Part shown: piece after piece, positions 12,845 through 24,632 of the stretch
Numbering within the stretch: the first letter of the stretch is position 1
Layout of the letters: each line of letters opens with the position of its first letter
NCBI GenBank assembly: GCA_020226215.1
Contig: CM035230.1
Span: forward strand, 3,805,501 to 3,869,500
DNA: 64,000 bases
Reading direction: 5' to 3'
Source of the DNA: Sindora glabra
Lineage: Eukaryota; Streptophyta; Magnoliopsida; Fabales; Fabaceae
Notes under the pieces: model-generated
Seen by the model: only the letters and a program-made list of their open reading frames with translations
Database searches by the model: none
Told to the model about the DNA's origin: nothing
Position numbers and translations under genes: made by a program

Positions 12845-13195
12845 GATAAAAACCCAAGTCAATCCTTTAGTACAAAAGCCTAAGAAGCTCCCTTAGCATA
12901 AAAAAAACCCAAGTATATCTTTTAGTACTAAAGCTCAAGTAGCTCCTTTGATACCATAAAAACTTAAGGAAATTCTTTAATACAAAAGCTTGAGTAACCT
13001 TCTCAGGACGATAAAATCCAAAGCAAATCCTCTAGTCTTAAATCTCGAGTAGCTCCCTTGGCACCATAAAAACCTAAGGAGATCCCCTAGTACTAAAGCT
13101 TAAGCAGACTTTTTTTACAACTAAAATGCCTAAGCAAAACCCCTAGTATATACAAACTTAAGAATCTCCTTTGGGATTATGAAATTCGATAAGTC
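12845..13195. repeat. Degenerate tandem repeat, about 55-bp unit
   Basis: Around six successive units follow the pattern ATAAAAACC(T/C)AAG..ATCC(T/C)(C/T)TAGTAC.AAAGC(T/C)(T/C)AAGTAG.CTCC(C/T)TTGG.ACC. Examples start near 12848, 12905, 12957, 13011 and 13066. The units differ by many substitutions, so the array is old. No coding is apparent. Confidence 0.7.
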
Positions 13196-13289
13196 TTTTG
13201 ACATCATTGAATTGTTCAATCAAGAACTTTCAAGTCTAAATGATTAGAAAATCATAAAGACTCAAAGATAAAAAATAAAAGGTTTAAAT

Positions 13290-13960
13290 GACCTTAAAAT
13301 TATCATGGCTTTTTGAAGTAGTTCTAAAGAAAAAGAATTAGTACAACCTTGAAAAAGCTTTAAAAGCCATAAGAAAGAAGGTGCAGATGATCTTGAAAAG
13401 TTCATGTAAAGGTAAGTTCTAAAACAAAGTTCAATTGACCTAAAAAGGACTTTAAAAGCCGAATGTTGAGAAAAAAGGTCTAAACAAACACCAAAAAGCT
13501 CAATAGAAGGCAAATTATGAAAAAGAAGCTCCAAACAATCATAAAAAGCTTTTAAAAGCTCAAACATAATAAAAAAGTCTAAATAGCTAGTAAAAACACT
13601 CATTAAAAGCCAAGTTTGAGAAAGAAGGTTTAAAAAAACCTAAAAAAATTGTAAAGGCCAAATGTCGAGAAAGAAGGTATGAATGGCCACTAAAAAAGCT
13701 CATTAGAAGTCAAATCTACAAATTTAAGAGGAAAGGTTTGAACAACCTTGAATGGGTTTTAGAGGCCAAATATGTAGAAAGAAGGTTTGAACAACCTTGA
13801 AAAAGCTCATCAGAACTAAGTTTTAAAAATAATGGTTTGAATCAACTTTGTGAAGGCTCATTGGAAGCCAAATCATGAAAGAAAAGAACCAAATGACTAG
13901 AAAATGAAATGCTTGTCAGAAGCTAAGAAAGGACCAAATAACTAAAATTAAGATTCATTA
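13290..13960. repeat. Degenerate tandem repeat, about 60-bp unit
   Basis: About ten diverged units read approximately GAAAGAAGGTTTGAACAACC, then TTGAAAAAGCTCATTAGAAGCCAAAT. Good examples are near 13610, 13670, 13780 and 13840. A minus-strand open frame over 13262-13603 is produced by this repeat and shows no protein similarity. Confidence 0.75.
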
Positions 13961-14697
13961 GAAACAAAACTTTTAAGAAATATATTTAAGTAGTTCAAAT
14001 TAGGAATAAGGTCTATTGTACATGAAAGAAATATTAGATAAAGTATATGAAAAATAAAAGTTTCGTAAGATAGAATCCTTGTCAACCTTAGAAGTGTTAA
14101 TTGTCACTTTTGAGTTAATATACTTGATTTGATGTGTGGGCTCTTTGAACCTAGAATGAAAAAAATGGTTAATAGCTTGCTTGAGCACTTAAAGGCATGG
14201 TATTCAGGTGCTCAACCTACTTCTTTAACCCAAATCTCTTCATCCTTCCTAATTGGCTTGTGTATGCTATTCGCTCTACAAAGCCTCTTGAAAGTATAAT
14301 TCTACCCTAGTCTAATCAATTATCTTAAAAGAATTAGCCTTGAAGCTTTCACTTGTGTTCTCCAATTCTTCTTTAGCATGGTACACCTTTTGAACTAACA
14401 TTCCTTTCAATATGAAATAATTCCTAGAATAATGCCTAAAACTTGTTGGAACTTGATCACAACAAATTATAATGCTCAACCCTTGCCATCCTCAGCTAAA
14501 TACAATTAACTTTTTTTATGATCCATATTGATAACTAGCTAACCTACTTATAAGGAGTTGCATCTACATTTTAATATGATAAGCTCTAAGGAAAATCGAC
14601 TTTAAAGGAAGCCTTCATAGATATCTCAAGGCATAAGGCATTGAATAAATTTGTACATGATAAAATCAACCTTCTTATCTTTAATGGGATTGACACT

Positions 14698-16320
14698 TGA
14701 ATGTGCACATTGTAATGCACTAAAATTAGATTAATGTTAGTTTGTTGAAAATAATATAGTATAGGACATCAAACTAGGTCGTACCCATATGATTCCTTAA
14801 ATGATATTTTCTAATTAATTTACTAATAATATTTACACAATTGTTTAAGTTAGTATTGCATAAAAAAATACTAAATATAAATACAAATAGAACCAAATAG
14901 AATATGCAAATGGAATGTAATAGAATGTAACATGATGCAGAATGCTATATGCAGCAGTATGCAGTATGCAAAACTAACATAAAATCAGAGTTAGGGGGTT
15001 TTATGAATTAAAATTGAATTAAATGTAATGAAACAACAAAACATAAAATAAACACCAAGGAAGAAAAGAACTATTTCAAGGAATTGAGAGCTTTAGTTTA
15101 GATTAATCATGGATCATTAATATTTAACTTTTCTAATTAATCTTTAAACCTTGAATTACTTGGAACCTTTGCAATAATTCATGAACCCTTCGTTAGATAA
15201 TCATTTAGGATTTGATTAATTAAGATTACCTAAATTAAGCAACTGCTATAATACATAAGCTAGAGCAAAATTGATTTAAAGATAGAATTTAGTTGAATTA
15301 GAAAATTAAATTAAAAATATCTAAATTAATCCCTCAACTCTCTGCCCCATGTATAAAACTATGATTAGTAAATCATAATTCAACATCAAAATTGCAAAAG
15401 GTTAGAAATCACAAGGATGAATATTAATTATACCAAATCAATATCTAATAGTTGTAATTTTAAGAAATTAGTACAAGTAATTAAGGAAAGAGAAAAATTA
15501 ATTAGAGGAAGTTAACATTATGGATTAGGATCTCATAATCCAGAAGAGAAGAGCCTTAAAATCCTTAAATCATCCCCGAATTTAGCCTTCTATCGCTAGA
15601 AAACATAAAAGTTTAAAGAAAAAAGAAAATTGTGTTATTAAATTCTATTTACAGTATTGTGTCTTATTTGTCTTCGTGCCTTTATATCTAACCTAATTCA
15701 CCTAAAACCCTATTAGACCTGAATTCTATACTTTTAAGATTACAAAGATAGGGCTTTCTTAATTTTTAGAAGCTTAAAACCTATTTTTACAAAGCAATTA
15801 ACTTTAAGAGTTACAGCAGTAAAAATCCTGTAGGTCTAACTTCCAACTAGTATTAGACCCTAAAAACAATTTAATTTGGATAAAGCATAAACATAAGATC
15901 ATAGAGCTAGGTTATGAAGATTTGGGCATTAGTTTCACATTAATTGGACCTTTATAGCTTTAGATATGGCTTAAATATCGAAGATGGCTTAGCTAGGATA
16001 GAAATAAGAATTCAGCTTCTTAGCTAAATAAGAGCTTTAAGAAGTTCAACTTGGGCTTTGATCAAAATACTAAAGTTGTATATTTTTCTTTAAAAATTTC
16101 AACAATATAAAAATCACCCCAATCTGACACCCATAGCCAAAGATATAGTTGAAAAACTTAAATAGTGTTAAAATCTAGCATTAACTAAATGGATTCAAAA
16201 CATTGTAAAACCAATCCCAAATTGCAAAATAAGGCTAATTGTATAAAATTAAGTATATGTAACTTATTAAGAGGCATTAAATAGGAGGAAATAATGTAGA
16301 TAAAATCTTGCTTATTAAAT
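14698..16320 (-). repeat. Athila 3' LTR
   Basis: Begins TGAATGTGCACATTGTAATG on the plus strand. It matches 24633-26250 along its length and also the solo LTRs at 2434-4079 (reverse complement) and 41935-43580. The inner boundary is placed at the PPT. The left flank (ending ACACT) shows no PBS, so this is the true outer end. Confidence 0.85.
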
Positions 16321-16334
16321 TCTGCCACACTTAG
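16318..16334 (-). other. Athila polypurine tract region
   Basis: On the minus strand this reads CTAAGTGTGGCAGAATT, just before the LTR start TAATAAGC. It corresponds to the AAGTGTGGGGGA-type tract that primes plus-strand synthesis in Athila elements, here decayed by substitutions. Confidence 0.7.
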
Positions 16335-16636
16335 CTCTTGCACATCCTCAGGCAAGATGTAACTTTATTTAAAACTAAGAAACAAAAGAATTCTACTCTC
16401 CAAAAACTTCAAAATTACAAATCCACAAATAAAAGACAAATAAAAGCTAGCAAGAAACATAACATATCATGAAGAAAAATCTTTACAAACTCTAACATAG
16501 TAACTTCATTCAAAAAGAATATATTAATATGATATATTCTTATAAGATTCACTATCTAACTTTCAAGTATTTAAGGTAAGTATTTCACTCAAATTCTTTT
16601 CATCAAATTATCATACTATAAGCTTGCTAATCATCT

Positions 16637-18080
16637 TGTTAGTATATATGCCCTAAAACCAATCATATTGGTGATTGTAATTTTGAATCATGTTATTTTA
16701 ATGGCAATTCCAATTATTATATTTATATATATTGTCTGCGTAATATATTCAATTATAATAATAACCTTAGAATAATTGTATTCTTAAATGTCCCTAGTCA
16801 TATATCATTGTGGATTAGGTTGCTTTGATATGTTAAGACTAGCATGTGTGAAGACTTATATGGGATATTAAGTTTACACATGAGTACAAGTTAGAGAACT
16901 TGTATACTGGACCGACCCATATTAAGAACACTACATGGATCGTTATATGAGTGTCATAAGTGGTTCTTAGTGATCATTATTAATATCGTCCTTTGACCTG
17001 AGATCACCAAGGTTCCCTACATGTGAGTTTCATATTTTGATACTATTCTATGTCACTAATGGTTAAGTGAATGTAAGGGTAGATATTGGATATGTCAAAT
17101 ATCATGCGGAGGGGTTTGTGTGATCAAGATGGGATTTGTCCCTCCTATATAACAGGAGTAACATCTATGGGCCCCTTGATTAAGTAAAGCTGAGAAAATG
17201 CATGGCCATGCTCAGATAAATTGACATGAGATGTCAATTACATTTGTTTCAGTCAGTTTACTTAGGAATCAAGAAACCTTAAGGTTGGGCTATACGGGAA
17301 TGACACGGTCCATGTCTCGTGCTCAATCTAGATGTATAGGACAAAAGGACATAAGTGATGATCACGTGTAAAGGTTTAGTCAAATCATCGACTTTCTCAT
17401 TACTTGGGTAACAATAATATGTTGCTAGACACCAATCATTGTTTATGATCATTAATATGATTAATGGTCATTGCCAACGTAATGAGATCCTGTAGGGTCG
17501 CACACTTAGAGCTAAGTGAATTTAGAATTAATGGACCAAATTGTTTGGGCTTAATATTTGGGAATTCATATTATAATTATAAGGCCCAATAATAAGCCTA
17601 TAATTGTACATGGAATAAAGCCCAAATAGGTTAGGTTTTTCTATGCACCTATTTAAATAGGCTTATTGGGTAATAATAGATTTACTATCATTATTCACGC
17701 ACCCCAAAAAGGCATAGAAAACCCTAGCACCTCTCCTTGACTAAAAACCCTTGAAGAGGCGTAGCTAGCACTACGAGGTGTAAGGAGACCAATTCCAACT
17801 AGTGTGTGTAGTGGACATTCATCGGTGATTCATGGGTTCGTGTGGATACCACAGAGGTGCAGCCACATAAACACTGTACTGGTGATCTGATCTTCAAGTT
17901 TCTATTCCGGTTCGTGATTTGGAGAGCAGATCGGATTTGCTGTGCAGCGGACAGAAGATTTTGGCCGAAAGGTATAAACCATAATCCCTAATCTATGGTG
18001 TTCTAAATTCGTATGGACCCTTGGTGGAAATCGTGCAAAATTTTATTCCGCTATGCATGTATGATGCGCGATTTCCAGCA
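16637..18080 (+). repeat. Ty1/copia-type solo LTR A (1444 bp)
   Basis: Starts TGTTAGTATATATGCCC, ends GATTTCCAGCA, and is flanked by perfect duplications CATCT (16632-16636 and 18081-18085). A second copy lies in reverse at 26610-30614. No internal coding is attached, so it is a solo LTR. Phrases such as 'AATGAGATCCTGTAGGGTC' near 17481 and the ATATGCCCTA start resemble Angela/BARE-type copia LTRs; that is an inference from family knowledge. It sits in the 3' non-coding region of the Athila element. Confidence 0.85.
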
Positions 18081-18085
18081 CATCT

Positions 18086-19190
18086 AATCTCTACTACTCA
18101 AATTACATATACAACATAAATCGAAAGGATTCTATTAAAGGTTATAATGTGGCTAGGGAGAAAGGAAATGAAAAATGAGGATATAAATGGTTAGAAACCA
18201 AAGACATCAATAGATCACTTGAATAAAAAATAAGTGGGCCAATCATAAGCAAATACAACAAGTTAAATTCAATTCAAGTGTTCATCAACTTCTTTATTTT
18301 TCCTTTCTTTCTTTTTTTAAATTTTTTTATTTTTCCCCTTTTTTCTTTTTTTTCCAACTAACCTTTGAATTTAAAGTTGATGACTTTTCATGACACAAAC
18401 TCATATATCCTCACATTTATTTAAAAACCCATCTAAAAAAATTTCAAATGCTTTACTAATCCCTAAGGTTAGATAAGGATATTTATTCTTTATTAAAAAA
18501 TTACTCATAGGTAAATCAATAAAGAAAAGATAATTAAAGTTCAAAGGGGCTAACAATGATAAAACTCAAGATTAGCTATATGACTTTAGTTTAAGTAAAA
18601 GAAGAATGCCTTTGTTATTTTTGTGCTTGCATGTGCAAAATATAATCTCAAAAAGAATCAAAGCAAGTTCTAGAGAAATAAATCCTGAAAGAACATCACA
18701 TAAGAAGGAAAGAGAATAGTGTAAATTTTTAACATAAGACTCCAAATCTCACAAGGTAAGTCATGATACCTAGTTCATTCTACTAATTCAAAATCTATCA
18801 CTACATTAATCAATTTCAAGAAACAAAATCATTCATTCAATCATGTTATGAATCCTATCTAACTTCAATTGAATTTTACTCATGAAAATTGCAAAATCTC
18901 CATCAATGGAAAGCACTAAAATGACTAAAAAAGGACTTAAAAATAAGTGAAAAGCATAATTTGTTAAAATATTTTTTTAGTTTTTTTGAAAGCATTGAGA
19001 AGCATTAATTAAAGACACAAAGTATAAAGTAAATCCTAAAAGTTTGCCTCCTACACTTAAATTTTATATTATCATCAATGTAAAGTATATCAACATCATC
19101 ATTAGGATCAAGAAAGATAAATAATAAGTAAGTAAAAGATAAGGGTAAGATAAAGCAAATTTAAAATGGCTTGGGTTACCTCCCAAGAAG
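18086..19190 (-). other. Athila 3' internal non-coding region
   Basis: Between the end of pol and the PPT, continuing 16335-16636 across the copia insertion. No env-like frame is recognisable. A long pyrimidine tract at about 18290-18356 (purine on the sense strand) could be an additional polypurine tract. The sequence near 19170, GGTTACCTCCCAAGAAGCAC, is a familiar phrase at the 3' end of Athila coding regions. Confidence 0.6.
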
Positions 19191-19559
19191 CACCTTTCTG
19201 TAATATCTCTGGCTAGACCCAAGCTCCTTTAGTAAGAATAAACTAAGGTCCTTAACTTTATTGCTTCTACCACTTGCTCTTGAAAACCTTCATAAAATGG
19301 TTTAAGCTTTTGCCCATTGACTTTGTTGTTTTCCAAACTCTTAATCTTAACTGCACTATAAGAAAAAATGTTAGTAACAATAAAAAGTCTATTCCACTAG
19401 GAACAGAGTTTATCCGGCATCAATTTAAGCTTTGAATTAAACAATAGAACTTTTTGACCAATTTCAAAAGTTTTTTAAAAAATGAGCTTATTATGGAATG
19501 CCTTTGTTTTCTCTTTGTAAAGTCTAAAATTCTTATAGGCTTTAACTCTAAGTTCTTCC

Positions 19560-22210
19560 AATTCTTGCAATTACAATTTTCTTTTCTCTCTAAGTCCATC
19601 GGAAGATGACATGGCTTTACAAAATAATTTGATATGGATACATATCAATAAGAGTTTTATATATGATTCTATAGGCCTATAGTGCATCATCCGATCTAAG
19701 GCTTTAACCTTTTCTATTAGGCTTCATAGTTTTGATAAAATTGACTTAACTTCTCTATTAGAAATTTCTACTTGCCTATTTGTTTAGGGATTATATGGTG
19801 TGAAAACTCTATAACAAACCATATATTTCTTCAACAAAGCCTTAAGTGCTCAATTGCAACAATGACTCTTTTGCTCACTTATTAAAGCATGTGGAATGCC
19901 AAACCTACTAAAAACATGAGACCTGACAAAATCTATAATAATTTTTAAATTATCAATCCCGGTGGCTTTAACTTCCATTCACTTAAAAACATAATCAACA
20001 GTAAGAAATATGTAAACAAAGCTAAAATATTAGGGAAAAGGACCTATAAAATCAATGCCCCATATATAAAAAACTTCACAAAAAAGTACAAGAAATTAAG
20101 GCATCTCATGTTTAGAGTTAAATTCCCTATTCTTTGACATTGTTCATAATTCTTGCAAAACATGTAAGTATCATGGAGCAAAGTAAGCTAATAAAAACTA
20201 AAATCAAGTACTTTTCTTGCTATTCTTTTAGGTCTAAAGTGACCTCTACAAGTATGATCATGATAAAATGCAAGTATGGAATTAAACTCAAAATCATGTA
20301 TACATTTCCTAATTATTTGATCAGCATAAAATCTCCACAAATAAAGATCATCCCACATATAATATTTGGCCTTACTTTTTAACATATCAATTTAAGCTTT
20401 GTTAGCATATGGAGATAACTCATTAGTAACCACATAGTTCACAAAATCAACAAACCAAGGATCATTACTTAGCAGTTAAAAAAGTTGCTTATCTAGAAAA
20501 GTGTCATGAATTGGAAAGTGTCTATATCTTTTGGAATCCTGCTCAAATGATTTGTAATTAAGTTTTCAGCATCATTGATATCTTTAATCTTAATGTCAAA
20601 TTCTTAGAAAAGCAACATCCATCTAATTAAGCAAGATTTTGCCTCGAGTTTCTTTGAAAAGAACTTCAAAGCTACATGATTAGAAAACATAATCAATTTA
20701 GAACTAAGCAAATATGATCTAAATTTGTCTAAAGCAAAAGTAATAGCTAAAAGTTCTTTTTTCTAGAGATGTAATTAACTTAGGTAGCATCCAAAGTTTT
20801 TAAAACATTGTAAATCACATAAGGTTATTTTTCCACTCTTTGTGCAAGAACAACATTAATTGCATAGTTGGAAGCATCACACATCAACTCAAATGGTAAA
20901 TCCTAAGGTGATGGCTAAATGATAGGAATGGTGGTGAGAACTTGCTTTAACTTATTAAAAGCTTCCTTACAATATTGATCAAAGTTAAATTCTATTTCTT
21001 TTTAGAGTAACTTGGATAATAGAAGGACAATCTTGCTAAAATATCTAATGAAGCATAAGTGGGGTAAGGTAAAATAATAAGAAAAGAATGCACTTCTTGC
21101 ACACAAGTGAGGTAAGGTAAAGTAATAATCACAACAACCTTAATAGGATCTACTTCAATGCTTTTACTACTAACTATATATCTTAAAACTATGCTATATT
21201 CTATCATGAAGTGACACTTTTCAAAATTCAACACAAGGTTAATTTCAATGCATTTATCTAACACCTTAGAAAGATTATCTAAGTATACATCAAAAGAAGA
21301 ACCATAAATAGAAAAATCATCCATGAATATGTTTATTCAATCTTCTAAAAAATTTAAAAAAATGCTTACCGTGCACCTTTGGAATATACCAAGTGTATTA
21401 CATAGGCTAAAGGGCATCCTCCTATAAGTAAAAGTGCCAAAAGGACATGTAAATATTGTCTTTTCCTAGTCTTTTAGAGCAATATGAATTTTAAAGTAAC
21501 CAATGTAGCTATCTAGGAAGAAGTAATGGATTTTCTAGCCAACCTCTCAAACATTTGATCAATGAAATGCACTCATGGTCATCAAAACAATCTATAAACT
21601 TAGAAAATTAAGGAAAATTAGCAAGCATATCATCAAGAGTATTTTTAGAAAGTTCATCAAGCATATTTACTTGAAATAAGAATACTCTTTAATAGGATAT
21701 TTCATGGCTTCAAGGATGTTAAAAATCATAATTGTATCTCTAACTTCCATAAAAAGAGTATCAATGTCTACATTTATTTTTGTTTTTGCTGTTTTGAGTA
21801 ATAATTTCCTTAGATTCAAAGGTGAATGGCTGTTTAAAGACTCATCCTCTATGGGCAAAATGTAAAAATCCACTAGGAATATCAATTCCTTAACTTGAAC
21901 TAGCATATCTTAAATGACACCAATAAGATGTGCAATACTTTTGTTAGCTAGTTAAATGACAACTGCTATTTTCTTTAAAAGGCTAAGCTATAGGAAAGGG
22001 AAAATTGATATTAGCATGACATTAATAGAAGCTCCTAAGTCTATGAAGGTATGTTCAAATCTGCTATTGTCTATAATGAAGGGTATGTCAAATATGCCAG
22101 ATCCTTGCACTTTTGGGCTAAGTTTGGTTAAAGGATGGTTAATACATTCTATCCCAAACTCACTTTTTCATTGTCATGTAGCCTTTTTTTTATGTACATA
22201 GCTCTTTAAG
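19560..22210 (-). pseudogene. Athila pol: protease, RT, RNase H, integrase
   Basis: Pol polyprotein remnant, read on the minus strand from high to low coordinates. The protease and its C-terminal side lie at 22210-21667 (KRLHDNEKVSLG, later KELIFLVDFYIL and FNILEAMKYP). RT is at 21500-20990, with MDDFSIYGSS in place of the catalytic YVDD region and then NLVLNFEKCHFM. RNase H is at 20900-20540 (KELLAITFALDKFRSYLLS, ending TNHLSRIPKD). The integrase zinc-binding region is at 20385-20190 and its core at 20070-19860 (YIWGIDFIGPF and RSHVFSRFGIPHALIS). Domain order PR-RT-RH-IN is that of Ty3/gypsy, and the wording is that of Athila. Many stops and frameshifts are present, so it cannot encode a functional polyprotein. 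Confidence 0.9.
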
Positions 22211-22649
22211 GAATTTAGCATACTTAAGAATTTGCTTGATGGCATCCAGTAATGGAATGTTAACTTTTACCTTCCTAAAAGTCTCTAAGATCTCCCTATC
22301 TCTATCAATTTCTTTTGGATTGTGTGATTTTGTTTAGGAAAGGAAGTGGCCTTGAATATTTTGCTAGTTTTTGCACCAATTGTAGTTTGTTTAATTTCTA
22401 GCTTGTTGGAAGCGAGTCTTTTGCAAAATTTTCAACATTTTCTAGTTGTTTTACCTTATGTTGCTCACTTGCTAGTTAGGATTGTTAGGAGCATGAACTT
22501 CTTTTCCACTTCTTAGTATAATGGCAAAAATATTGCCTCTTAGGTTAGGAATTTTTTAGAAAGGTAATTTATTAGATTATTGGGATTTAAGCTCATTTAT
22601 GGTAGAAGCTAGCTGATTAATTTGTGTTTGCAAGTCCTACATTGTAGCA

Positions 22650-23880
22650 TCTAACTTTTATTGAAACTGCAAGTTATTAATAGCCATTTTTTTGATTAAT
22701 TCTTTAAAGGATGGCTAAGAAGATGAGGAGGAGGTTGCTTGTTAATTTTGGAAATTTTGTTGTTGCTAGATTAGCTTGATTGGTTCTTGCTAAAATGGTA
22801 GTCTACTCTAGAATAGTGCTAGTTTAATTAGTTGCTAGACTAATGCATTGCCATATCTGAAGTTAGAATGATCTCTCTAACTAGGATTGTAAAAGTTTGA
22901 GTATGAATCATATTTAGGCGGCTACTATTATTGTTAATATTGGTTCTACTATTGCTATTATTGGTATTGGTTTTGCAGTTACTAGTATTATAGTTTCCCA
23001 AGGAATACTGTTATTGCATAGGCTTGGTATTGATCATCATCTTCTTATAATACTAGACATGCACTAATAGGATAAGTTGGGTATAAGCATATGCCATAAA
23101 GTTTTGTAGAAGAAGAGTCTTGAAATTATTGCTATTGTCCTATTGCCAATTATTTGACTAGAGAAGTTAGCTCATCTATCCTATGCTCCATTTTTCATTA
23201 ATCAGTATAGGAAAAACTCATCTCATGCACACTTCTGGTAGTAGGCAATATTTTGATGCCAATTTTTTATAAGTTTGTTACCATGTTGGCTATTAAATCC
23301 CTAGCTACCATAGGAGTCATATCTATTAATGCACAACCACTTGCTGCATCTATCATACTTCTATCCATAGGAGGAAGGCCTTTATAAAAGTATTAGATTA
23401 AAAGCTACTCATTGATCTACTGGTGTGGATAGCTTGCATATAATTTCTTGAATCTCTCATAATATTCATATAATGTCCCTCCATTTAGTTGCCTAATGCC
23501 ACATATTTCTTTCCTTAGATGCAAGGAAAATTTTTTAAAGTAACAACAGCTTCATGTCATTCCAGCATGTTACAAAAGTAGGTTGCAAATACTATAGCCT
23601 ATCCTTAATTATATCAGTAAGGGTTATAGGAAAGGCCTTCAGCTTGATATGGTCTTTTGAAATGCCTTAAGGTTTCATGGTAGAGCAAACCACATGGAAC
23701 TCCTTTAAGTGAGTATCCTCAATTTTAAAACCATGAAATCTTAGAAGCAAGTGTATTAGACTAAACTTAAGCTCAAAATCAGTGTTTAATTCAGGGTATT
23801 GGTTGCCTAATGGTTAGTAAGTAACATCAAGAGTAGCCAATTTCTTCAAACTCCTATTGTTAATAACCATGCTATCAGAG
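22650..23880 (-). pseudogene. Athila gag remnant
   Basis: Capsid/nucleocapsid protein remnant on the minus strand. Reading down from 23870 I see NNRSLKKLATLDVTY, then LNTDFELKFSLIHLLLRFHG, then HLKEFHVVCSTMKP, then GISKDHIKLKAFPIT. Near 23520-23400 come LRKEICGIRQLNGGTLYEY, YERFKKLYASYPHQ and then LPPMDRSMIDAASG. These are hallmark Athila gag phrases. Stops interrupt it (for example after DVTY and STMKP). The region 22210-22650 between gag and protease is low complexity and decayed. Confidence 0.9.
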
Positions 23881-24608
23881 TTATTTAAAGGTTAAAAATA
23901 GGGGGAAAGAATGCAAAAACTCTTTTTATTTCTACTCTTACACAAAAAATGAAAAGTTTTTATCAATTTCAAAATTAAACTCTAATAATTTAGTAGTAAT
24001 TCTCCTAGTTATGCATTATCATTACATTAAGCCACACTAGACAGAAACATAAAAACATCAAAACCCTAATGCACAATGAAAAATCACCCTAAATATATAT
24101 AATTAACCTATTTTGATATTTTTAAAAATTATAAGACTACCATGAAATGAAAGGGATAACTAAGCAAAACATAAAAATGGAATAAAAAATCTTTAAAAAA
24201 AATTAGAAATAGTGGTAGAAATAGTGGAATTTGGTAAAAAAAAAACCACACCTCACATGCATTGCTAGTGACTTTTGATGAGAAAAATCAAAATTAGCAC
24301 CACATAAAATTTCAACTTAATTGAAGCTAGTGAAAGCTAGGTCCAAGGTGTAGGATGCAAAATAGTGCAAAACTACTATTTTTAAGCTAAAAACCTCTAT
24401 TTAAGTATGAGATGAAGTAAAATATGATGAATTACAGTGGAGGAATATGCAAAAATCAAATAATGTAAAAGAATGGAAAAAATGTAGAAAAAAATAACTA
24501 CTATAAAATGCAAGTAACACATTAATACATATAATTATTAACTAGATTGCTTGAATAATTATATAATACATAGCTAGTAATATATAGCAAAAGATTAATT
24601 CAAGTCGA
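23881..24608 (-). other. Athila 5' leader
   Basis: Non-coding sequence between the PBS and gag on the minus strand. AT-rich with several A and T runs; no recognisable ORF. Confidence 0.6.
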
Positions 24609-24626
24609 TCCTTGACAATGGTGCCA
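24609..24626 (-). other. Athila primer-binding site (tRNA-Asp type)
   Basis: The minus strand reads TGGCACCATTGTCAAGGA. The canonical Athila/Tat PBS complementary to tRNA-Asp is TGGCGCCGTTGCCGGGGA, so 13 of 18 positions match and all five differences are transitions. It lies six bases from the proposed LTR end at 24633. Confidence 0.8.
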
Positions 24627-24632
24627 AAGATT

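Larger units (their letters stand above)
12275..14697. other. Intergenic, mostly degenerate tandem repeats
   Basis: No gene recognised. This segment is the target DNA of C1 on its left and of the Athila element on its right. It contains the two tandem-repeat fields listed separately; the remainder (12275-12840 and 13965-14697) shows nothing assignable. Confidence 0.5.

Noticed and set aside
13262..13603. Minus-strand frame of 113 codons, Phe/Leu rich
   Set aside because: Generated by the 60-bp tandem repeat; no domain and no gene-like start or context.
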